A DNA stretch of 14,332 bases from Hyphochytrium catenoides. Its lineage: Eukaryota; Sar; Hyphochytriomycetes; Hyphochytriales; Hyphochytriaceae. The translations under genes and the position numbers were made by a program. The notes beneath the pieces were generated by a model. It did not search any database. It had not been told where the DNA came from and saw nothing but the letters and a program-made list of their open reading frames with translations. Position 1 is the stretch's first letter, and every line of letters begins with the position of its first letter. Where the stretch lies: contig FLMG01003594.1 in assembly GCA_900088475.1 (NCBI GenBank), positions 1 to 14,332 on the forward strand, in the 5' to 3' direction. This document shows positions 8,220 to 14,332 of this stretch, one piece after another.

Positions 8220-8936
8220 CTATTGCATACTAGCAAACATAGCCGATGCTACAGAACAAACTAGAAGAGTCGCAGCATAGACTGCATCCACTCGACCAGC
8301 TCTCGATTCCACGGGATCGGCATTAACAGTGTCACCAGGTGGCTTCTCAGCTGTCTGTGGTGTCTCAGGCTTGGTAGTCTGGTTGCCAGATCCCCCGGAA
8401 CTGACTATGATGGTGCTACTGTTGGTCGGGCCACTGACAATAGCTCCACTTCCAACGCTACCTGGGCCGAACGGCTGCCCAACCGTTGCCCCCCCTCCGA
8501 CAACGCTGCCCTGGTTGTTGCTAGCACTGCTGCCGCTGCTGCTGCCGGCTGCAGCACCACTGTTGCCCCTGCAAGCAAAGGAGAGACAGGATACAGACTG
8601 GCCAAAATCCCCAGGAGTCTGTGTGCACAGGTTAATCTGCTGAGGATTGCAATCTTTGAAGCACTTTTGGAAGCAATTGCCACTATTAGGATTGTTGCAT
8701 TCAGTCTGGATCTCCTTGTACGTGCAGGGACTCTCTTGTATGACTTTGCAGTCGTTGCACACACTGAAAGGATTAGAAGGATTCTGCACCATCGCCCCAC
8801 TGAGGACCGCCTGCTGGATGCAACTCTGCAGACTACCTCCAAAGCACTGCTGAGATGCGGCCGGAGCAAGGTTCATGCCACATATGGCGGCTGCCGCTAG
8901 GCTGAGGCTAAGTGCACGAGTCAGGTATAAGGTCAT
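8220..8936 (-). CDS. Secreted Cys-rich protein with predicted GPI anchor, family not recognised
   Basis: Single exon, 238 residues, from ATG 8936 (A at -3). An N-terminal signal peptide (residues 1 to about 28, hydrophobic LSLSLAAAAICG core, cleavage probably at PAAS|QQC) is followed by a compact domain with 12 cysteines at residues 31-122, an even number consistent with six disulfides. Next comes a Gly/Ser/Asn-rich linker (about 124-185) with two N-glycosylation sequons (N172, N185) and a Pro/Thr-rich segment. The C-terminus has the GPI-signal layout: small residues at about 206-214 as omega-site candidates, a short basic/polar spacer and a 20-residue hydrophobic tail ending the protein. It probably sits on the plasma membrane or is covalently linked to wall glucan. 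I do not recognise the cysteine pattern (with CNDC and CFQKCFKDC segments) as a named family; it is not the CFEM spacing as I know it. Confidence 0.85.
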   Translation of the reverse strand: MTLYLTRALSLSLAAAAICGMNLAPAASQQCFGGSLQSCIQQAVLSGAMVQNPSNPFSVCNDCKVIQESPCTYKEIQTECNNPNSGNCFQKCFKDCNPQQINLCTQTPGDFGQSVSCLSFACRGNSGAAAGSSSGSSASNNQGSVVGGGATVGQPFGPGSVGSGAIVSGPTNSSTIIVSSGGSGNQTTKPETPQTAEKPPGDTVNADPVESRAGRVDAVYAATLLVCSVASAMFASMQ

Positions 8937-9762
8937 GCTTGCACCTTGAGCTTGATCACGTTGCGTGGAATGCCTTTGTCTGCTTTGTTCCTACGCTGAT
9001 GTTACTTCCCTGCTACTCTTGAATGGAGAAATTCAATCTCGGCAAGAACTCTTTCTGTCGGTAAAGGGAAATCGCAGACTGAGAGCGAGAAAGAAGAAGA
9101 GGCATGAGAAAGAAGGGGCAAGATGGGGCGACGTTGTGTTCGGAAGCGCGGGCATTTCCACATGCATCGTCTTCTGATGATGATAGCCTATTAGGCTATC
9201 CCGATCTCATCATAGGCCGAGAGCAAGTCCACGCCAGAGAGTACAGATCAGGCTTGAAGTGTGTACGGTCTATTGCTGTTCTTAGTACTTCTTAGTCGCT
9301 TCTCTGTTCTCTCTTATGCCTTCTTCTCAAGCACGACCCACATACCACGTTGACACTTCTTCGCTAGGTAATAAGAGAGATATTAGCGAGAGCCAGTCTC
9401 AAGGTTATACCTCTGGCACCGTTAAGGTTAGTTCAGTCTGATAAGGCCAACACACTGATGACTAGAACTACTTCCCGCTATATGAGAAAGGAGAAACTAC
9501 TCCTGTCTCTTCCTTCCCTTGCTCCACCTAAACCTGTGCCTCCGCTCCGCCTCTTGGCCTTGTTCAAACCCTTGAACCAAGGCTCCTCAAGGATGAAGAG
9601 CCTCTTCATCCTCCGCCGCCTCCCAAGCCGGTCTCTATTCTCTGTCTCTATCTCTGTCTCTCTCAAGCAACCACTAAACAGATGACACTTCTGCTACTCC
9701 ATATAGTACAGCGTAACGTTAAAGCGCACTTCACGACAAAGTGGTCAGTCAGATAGGCGAAA
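8937..9762. other. Upstream region of the GPI-protein gene and adjoining gene-free sequence
   Basis: It should hold the promoter of the minus-strand GPI-protein gene. A perfect palindrome lies 246 bp upstream of its ATG. No TATA box is obvious near the start. Short plus-strand frames at 8965-9685 are unremarkable. The 3' half includes a CT-rich patch at about 9600-9665. Confidence 0.4.
9182..9200. repeat. Perfect palindrome, 9-bp arms with 1-nt spacer
   Basis: GATAGCCTA (9182-9190), T, TAGGCTATC (9192-9200). It lies upstream of the GPI-protein gene and could be a binding site for a dimeric transcription factor or a small cruciform. The function is not known from the sequence. Confidence 0.6.
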
Positions 9763-9770
9763 TATAAATA
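9763..9770 (+). promoter_or_regulatory. Consensus TATA box without an assigned gene
   Basis: TATAAATA is a full match to the TATA consensus on the plus strand. No coding frame follows at the expected distance. A stem-loop, a CCCG repeat and tRNA-like segments follow within 450 bp, so an RNA transcript is possible but unproven. Confidence 0.3.
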
Positions 9771-9785
9771 AAACTGGTAGATCTT

Positions 9786-9814
9786 GCGCACCATATGAAT
9801 GATAAAAGGTGCGC
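9786..9814. repeat. Inverted repeat with GC-rich 7-bp stem
   Basis: GCGCACC (9786-9792) and GGTGCGC (9808-9814) are exact reverse complements around a 15-nt AT-rich loop. The repeat starts 16 nt after the TATAAATA box, so it would lie at or near the transcript start if that box is used. Confidence 0.5.
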
Positions 9815-9909
9815 TCTACCTCTTCGCTCTTCGCCCTTATCGGTCTGTACCTTGTGCTGTGGATGTGGAAGAGCAGCCGTAATCTTCGTAGAAGGTTGTC
9901 GCGTTGTCG

Positions 9910-9931
9910 CCCGCCCGCCCGCCCGCCCGCC
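9910..9931. repeat. CCCG tetranucleotide repeat (G-quadruplex motif on minus strand)
   Basis: Five CCC runs separated by single G residues occupy 9910-9928, followed by GCC. The minus strand therefore reads GGG four or more times with 1-nt loops, the classic and very stable G-quadruplex pattern. It stands out in a window where nearly all other simple repeats are CT/GA. Confidence 0.85.
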
Positions 9932-9972
9932 GGTCAGGTCAACGCTGCAGCTTGTACGAGCCGTCTAGAGCT

Positions 9973-10027
9973 GCCTCTGTAGCGCAGAAGCTCAGCAGCG
10001 GTGATGGCCACAGGACGTTTGAGAGGT
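9973..10027 (+). other. tRNA-like segment with A-box (partial)
   Basis: It opens with GCCTCTGTAGCGCAG, which resembles the 5' end of eukaryotic elongator tRNA-Met and contains an A-box match (TAGCGCAGAAG, TRGYNNARNNG). GAGAGGT at 10021-10027 could pair weakly with the opening GCCTCT. There is no proper anticodon arm, so at most it is a tRNA fragment or tRNA-derived repeat. Confidence 0.25.
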
Positions 10028-10130
10028 CAGTAGCCTGTGACCTGTGACCATGAACAGAACCGTAACCTTACTAGCTAACCTGCCAAGCTAAGAAGTAACG
10101 CACCATCTAAGAGCTCCTAGCTGTGCACGT

Positions 10131-10205
10131 GCCTCCGTAGCGCAGCGGCTTGGGCGCCCTAGTGATATGTTGGCTGATGGGGTTCAGGAGACGCCACTAT
10201 CAGCT
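10131..10205 (+). other. tRNA-like segment with A-box and degenerate B-box
   Basis: GCCTCCGTAGCGCAG is followed by a D-arm-like GCGC...GCGC pairing, with an A-box match at 10138-10148 (TAGCGCAGCGG) and a degenerate B-box (GGTTCAGGA) starting at 10181. Box spacing is tRNA-like. No CAT anticodon and no complete acceptor or T stem can be drawn, so I read it as a tRNA pseudogene or the head of a tRNA-derived SINE. Confidence 0.3.
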
Positions 10206-11086
10206 GTGCAGTGGTCACCGTTGTGTTATCCTATGAGTGCCATGAAGTATGACGTATTTGTGAATGTACCTAGCAGCTCTAGAAGGAGTACCTAGTAGTG
10301 CAGCTCGAAGTGCCGAGCCCAACGTTGGAAAGAGGCTGAGCGCAAGACATTAAATGGTCTTCCAGTTCATGTTCTTGCAGGTCTCCTTGGCGATGGGCTG
10401 CTTTGGGCGTAGGCACTTTATATATGGATGCAGGGTGCAGCTGCTACTACTGTCCTTAAAGCTCCTTGCTAACAGCCGAGCTCTCTCTTACTTTGTCCAC
10501 TTGTAACGTCCCTCAGTCTTCCTTGCGCAATCCCAACCACAATCCAAAACTAATGGACGATGTCATTCAGCCAAGCAGCTATCTTACCAGCAGCACCAAG
10601 CAGTTTACACTAATCCTATCAAACCTATCTTGTCGCTTCGTTCTCACTCCTTCTACACCATCGACGTGTTAGAGCTAAACCTTACAAGGCGTCAGGACAT
10701 GACAAACCTTGGTAACCATGGTGACAGAGTTTGAGTCTGGGTCAAGAAGACATGTTCGTTGCTAGTTATATATTTTGGCGGACGGGAGAAAAAGAAAGAG
10801 AGAGCATGTATGTACATATTACCAGGACCTAATGTGATAATAACAGCCTATGCGCTAGCCATTGCTCCTGAGGTGATGAGGACATAGTTTCTCTTCTTCC
10901 TTACCGTTGGCCAGCCTGAGCTACTGGGTGTTAGAGGTGGATAAGAGAGAGGTGAAGCTCAAAGGAGTACCATATAATAAATGATCAAAGCCTGTTCCTT
11001 TTATAAAGAGGGCAATGGAACAAACTGATCTCCGAGAAAGAGGGAGAGAAAGAAGAGATACATTTTCTTGCATTTCGTTCATTGCC
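10206..11086. other. Gene-free stretch downstream of the seven-helix protein gene
   Basis: No supported gene. A TATATA motif at about 10420-10427 is followed only by a TTG-initiated 68-codon frame of no recognisable content. The right end should be the 3' UTR of the minus-strand membrane-protein gene. Confidence 0.45.
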
Positions 11087-13105
11087 TCATCGTGTCGGTC
11101 TGCTATAGATACAGATCGGCCTCGTGTCATGGGAAGATTCAGATATACGCATCTCGGAAGGAATGAAGTCGCCAGCATAGGACGAAGAGTCACTGAGCCG
11201 TCCCTCACCTGCGCGCTGTAGATCCAGAGAGTAGGTTGACAGGCCACTCTTATCGTGGAGAATGGTAGTGGTAGGAGTCATTCTCCCTGCTTCTTTCCCA
11301 TCCTCACCTTCGTGAGAAGTGGAAGAGGAAGAAGGAATCTTCCAAAAAGCCCACATTGACAGAAAGAGAACCACTAGCTGGGAGATGCCAAATATCTCAT
11401 CGTCAAAATGGACAGGACAACCTCCCTTTCCGCTGTCTTCCCCCCTCTCTCTCCGCAGCATGCAGAGACTATAAGCTTGCCAAGCCAACTCGTAGGAGCC
11501 TCGAGTGAAAGTCTGAATGGCGATGAACGCCTGGAAAGCCGTCGTAAGAACAAAGGCCGTGCAGAAGAGCACCAGCATCTTTGTTATCTTAGGCAGAGCT
11601 CGCCACTTTCTCACAGGTGAGGGACAAAAGCGCTCAGCTATTTTTGGTTCCATAGCCTTCTTCAGGTTGATTCCGAACTCGATGTCAACGGTGCTTGCAC
11701 GAGATATGGTGTCAGGCGTCGGCGTAGAAGCCAAAGACTGTGACGGTGAAAGAGAAGAAGCGAGAAGACGCTTGTTGAGCACCACTCCGCTGTAGAAGAA
11801 GTAAGAGGTGCCTACTCCTCCCAGCACTGGCGGGAATAGTGAGGAAAAGGATGGCGAGAGAGAAATGAAAGGGCAGTGCGGAACGGACGCCCCGAGGAGA
11901 AAGGAGAGGGCAAGAGAGAGAGAGAGAGAATGAGACAGCCAGTGGGGACGGGAACATACAGGGAGAGAAGGGACATGGTGAGGCACAAGGTCCAAACTAG
12001 TAGACGATACTCTAATAGCTCTCTTCTCCGCACTTCTTGGCCTCTTCTCGCTATTGAGATCTCTTGTCTGTCTCTCGTATCCTCTCTTCCCTGCAAAAGA
12101 TTGGATGGTACCAGAGCATTTGGCCCATGGACTTCTACCTTCTCTTCCCTTCAAACCTCTGCGCGCTCTCCCTCTCTTTCGATATCATCGCTTTTCCCTT
12201 ACCTACTAAGAGCAGGAACTGCATGGCAATATACTTGTGCACATCGTACTTCTGCACCGGCTCTCCCGATATCTTGAACGCAGTGACCAACAGGACACTC
12301 CACGTGGAAGTGAGAAGAAGAGTCCCTACCATCTTCAGGCCGAGAGGGAGTTGCCAGCTTGCTCCATAGGAGGAGAGAAGAGAGCCCCACACAAGGGCGA
12401 TGGTGTAGCTGTACGAGAAGAAAAGGGTGAGGCCGTGTAAAGACAGAGGGAGAGAGAAGAAGGGGTAAGCTAAAAGGAAAAGAGAGAGTGACAAAGAAAT
12501 CAAAGATAGCGACAAAGGGAGAGAGAATATGGAGATGGGGAGGGACCTTGACTGTCAAAGGAGAGGGAAGACGGAGACAGTCGCGATAGTGACCATCATC
12601 GACAGAGGCCAGATAGGATAACAACCAGGAAGGTCGATCATTCGCATTGTCTCAAAGAAAGAGAGGAGAGAAAAAGAGAGAAGAGCGGGGGGGAAGGCGA
12701 GGCGAGGGAGACAAGGAGGCGGAGACGAGAGCAAGACATGGCCATGTTCACCGTCCTACCATATGCTATATAACCCAGCAGAGGCTGTGGCCCAAGCGAT
12801 CTGGTTCACCAGCATATTCACGCCGCCTCCATAGCCATTTGGATCAGCACCTCTCACAAGGAACGTGACAGCGACAAGAGAGAGAAAGGGAAAGACCACT
12901 TTCTGCAGAGACGTCCCTCTCTTCACGACAGAGAAGAGGTGAGCCGAAGAGGCAGCCACGCCGATGATTCCTGCGAGCATGTAGACTATCCGCCAGAAGG
13001 CGTAGCGGTAGCCAAGCACGGAAGCGAAGGTGGACGAGCAGTCCGTCGCTATACGAGAAAGAGAGGAAAGAGGCACAGACGCAATAATGAGTGTGTGTGT
13101 GCGAA

Positions 13106-13147
<42 letters not shown>

Positions 13148-13321
13148 GAAGGGTCAGGCTGTTAAGCAATAGGGGTAGGGTAGTGAGGAGGAAGCATAGC
13201 AAGAGAAGAACAGAAGTGGACTTCGGCCAAGGCTTACACTGCCATTGAGATACGAGAGCGAGAGGATGTACTTACAGACATAGGGAAAATCACACGGTAT
13301 ATCTCCGTAGGAGACGGTCAT
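11087..13321 (-). CDS. Seven-transmembrane protein resembling the THH1/TOM1/TOM3 fold
   Basis: Four exons, 13321-13276, 13048-12760, 12408-12203 and 11826-11087, join in frame to 426 residues. Each junction restores a continuous sequence, and two fall inside membrane helices. The N-terminus is short with three cysteines (10, 19 and the nearby region). Predicted helices: about 34-57, 66-82, 97-122, 137-156, 170-197, 262-285 and 325-343. A long loop (198-261) rich in Ser/Thr and basic residues lies between helices 5 and 6, and a Ser-rich tail of about 80 residues follows helix 7, with probable phosphorylation sites around SDSSS (392-396). Helix 5 ending in a basic NKRLL, a helix 6 led by a basic segment, and the 7-helix count resemble THH1/TOM1/TOM3 or GPCR-like proteins; this is a topological resemblance and not a confirmed family match. 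The gene may have an untranslated or coding exon further upstream. Confidence 0.72.
11827..12202 (-). other. Intron 3 of the seven-helix protein gene (phase 1)
   Basis: The donor is GTAAGG at 12202 and the acceptor ATTCCCGCCAG ends at 11827. G plus TG makes a valine codon that fuses YIAMQFLLLV to VLGGVGTSYFF, completing helix 5. Two alternative acceptors (ending at 12091 and 11790) also exist; using 12091 gives an open frame that inserts a Ser/Leu CT-repeat translation, which I judge less likely. Confidence 0.65.
12409..12759 (-). other. Intron 2 of the seven-helix protein gene (phase 2)
   Basis: The donor is GTAGGA at 12759 and the acceptor TTCTCGTACAG ends at 12409. TG plus C makes a cysteine codon in the middle of helix 3 (GLYSICYTIAL), giving one uninterrupted hydrophobic helix. 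An open frame inside the intron would put a stop at the junction if spliced in. Confidence 0.8.
13049..13275 (-). other. Intron 1 of the seven-helix protein gene (phase 1)
   Basis: On the minus strand the donor is GTAAGTAC from 13275 and the acceptor CGTATAG ends at 13049. The intron is CT-rich and includes a TC microsatellite (GA at 13107-13132 on plus) and an AC run. T at 13276 plus CG makes a serine codon, and the frame runs on. Confidence 0.85.
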
Positions 13322-14332
13322 CTTTGCCCTTGCTCAGTAGAGAGAGAGATAGAAAAGAAAGAGACAAGAAAGAAAGAACTGGAGCGAGAGAGAAAGAGAG
13401 CCCTGAGAAAGGGCCAAACAGAGAGGAAGGACAAGGTATAGTGCACAAGCGCTAGGCTGAATAGTGAACTCTGTCTTCAAATCTGGTGACCCAGAGCAGA
13501 GATCACAACGCGTTCAAGGCTTATAAACAGTTTTGAGAGGTACTCTGCATGCGGCATCAGGGGAGAGAGAGAGAGAGAGAAAAGAGAGAGAGAGAGAGAG
13601 TCAGGTGAGCTAAGGCTGCGCGGCAAGCGGCACTGGTGGGGGCGACGACCAATCCTTTAAGCAGCAAATGGAGCTGTGACAGAGTCAACCAACAAGGTGG
13701 GAAGAGAAGAGAGAGGGCGATGGCCAAAGAAAGAGAGAGGTCTAAGTGCAACCACAGTGGTAGACTGCCACTGCAGGCATTCTGTTTTGCGACCCATCGC
13801 CTTCGATATAGAAAGACAGAGGGCAGAAGAGCCAGAGAGGTATAGGGAGTTAGAGAGCTGGAGAGAGAGAGAGAGAGAGCACAGGGAGGAGAAGGAAGAA
13901 GTGCAGAGAAAGCCAGAAAGGAAGAGAAAGGGAAAGAAGCACTGGAGCCATGTTACATATATTGGAGATGAATGATGCGGAGGCCGCCATGAGTTGACTA
14001 TCCTCTCCCTCCATGTCCACTATCCTCTCTCTCTGTCTCTCCATCCCTTCTCATCTCTCCTCTCTCTCTCTTCTTTCGTTTCTTGCTTGGCCTTCCCCTT
14101 CTTGATGGTCGAATCACTTCTTGCTTTGTACGAGGCTGTGCTACTCTTCCTCGCTTGTTGCTGGTGATGGTTCCCAGATGAAGAGGTGGGAAAAAAATCT
14201 TTTGGTCGTGTTCAGAGCAGACCCGGAGGAGGACAGGAGGACAGACCGAGGGAAGAGAGAAGAAAGAAGAGATCAGAGAGAGAGGGGGGGAGATCAGAGA
14301 GAGAGAGAGACGGAGAGAGAGAGAGGGAGAGA
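13322..14332. other. Upstream region of the seven-helix gene, rich in GA/CT microsatellites
   Basis: On the plus strand GA runs lie at 13561-13600 and 13861-13879, and a dense GA tract fills the right edge (about 14271-14332). Short minus-strand frames at 13557-13751 and 13850-14044 are mostly Ser/Leu repeat translations and cannot be spliced into the membrane-protein gene with good sites. The ATG in the second (near 14014) is followed by a GTAACA donor-like site, so a remote 5' exon remains possible. Confidence 0.4.
13521..13529 (-). promoter_or_regulatory. TATA-like element upstream of the seven-helix protein gene
   Basis: The minus strand reads GTTTATAA at this point, about 200 bp upstream of the ATG at 13321. 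It is a plausible TATA box with a pyrimidine-rich leader downstream of it, but the distance and weak context leave it tentative. Confidence 0.25.

Noticed and set aside
10131-10205. Functional tRNA-Met gene
   Set aside because: There is no CAT anticodon and no intact acceptor or T stem; only the 5' part matches.
11087-12154. 355-codon minus-strand frame read as one uninterrupted coding sequence
   Set aside because: Its first third is Arg/Ser-rich and CT-repeat translation. Splicing at 12202/11827 gives a continuous helix 5 and fits the phases of the other exons.
12199-12624. 141-codon minus-strand frame overlapping exon 3 and intron 2 of the membrane-protein gene
   Set aside because: It is out of frame with exons 2 and 3. 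Splicing its upstream part after exon 2 at the nearest acceptor makes a TGA stop at the junction.
13850-14044. Minus-strand frame near 14014 as a first exon of the seven-helix gene
   Set aside because: A GTAACA donor-like site exists, but no acceptor joins it in frame to exon 1, and the ATG at 13321 has a good context of its own.
14060-14215. Minus-strand Ser/Lys/Gln-rich frame near the right edge that could be a C-terminal exon of a further gene
   Set aside because: It has low complexity, lies next to GA repeats and no splice site or domain supports it.
1-14332. CRISPR array, prokaryotic operon or transposase
   Set aside because: No evenly spaced identical repeats with unique spacers, no ribosome-binding sites ahead of clustered genes, and no transposase or reverse-transcriptase motifs were seen.

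Overview
The window looks like nuclear DNA of a eukaryote, most likely a fungus. Genes are widely spaced, and two of the four carry GT-AG introns with pyrimidine-rich 3' ends; one intron has a good TAACTAAC branch site. The first gene encodes a SUN-family (GH132) wall protein, a family known mainly from fungi, and another encodes a secreted cysteine-rich protein with a GPI-type tail. The mid-range GC content, intron-rich genes and abundant CT microsatellites would fit an early-diverging lineage such as Mortierellomycotina, but that placement is a guess. I see no prokaryotic operons, rRNA, CRISPR array or transposase.

Layout: (1) 178-2247, plus strand: the 3' part of a secreted SUN-domain protein in three visible exons (178-477, 642-729, 824-2247). 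The SUN domain is preceded by tandem seven-cysteine modules, and the gene continues off the left edge. (2) 2248-2671: short convergent intergenic region. (3) 2672-5023, minus strand: an intronless 783-residue diflavin reductase of the P450-BM3/CYP505 type with no P450 domain, no membrane anchor and an N-terminal myristoylation motif. (4) 5024-8219: no supportable gene; CT-rich sequence, including an imperfect pyrimidine minisatellite at about 6241-6842. (5) 8220-8936, minus strand: a secreted 12-cysteine protein with a predicted GPI anchor. (6) 8937-11086: no convincing gene, but a perfect palindrome, a TATAAATA box followed by a stem-loop, a CCCG repeat able to form a G-quadruplex, and two tRNA-like A-box segments. 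(7) 11087-13321, minus strand: a four-exon gene for a 426-residue seven-helix membrane protein resembling the THH1/TOM1/TOM3 fold. The exons are 13321-13276, 13048-12760, 12408-12203 and 11826-11087. (8) 13322-14332: its upstream region, rich in GA/CT repeats.

The genes are not an obvious pathway. Three of the four products act at the cell surface or at membranes (SUN wall protein, GPI-anchored protein, seven-helix protein), and the reductase is predicted to be tethered to a membrane by a lipid. The most interesting points are the tandem cysteine modules fused to the SUN domain, the stand-alone myristoylated BM3-type reductase, and the spliced seven-helix protein, none of whose full reading frame is visible as a single ORF.
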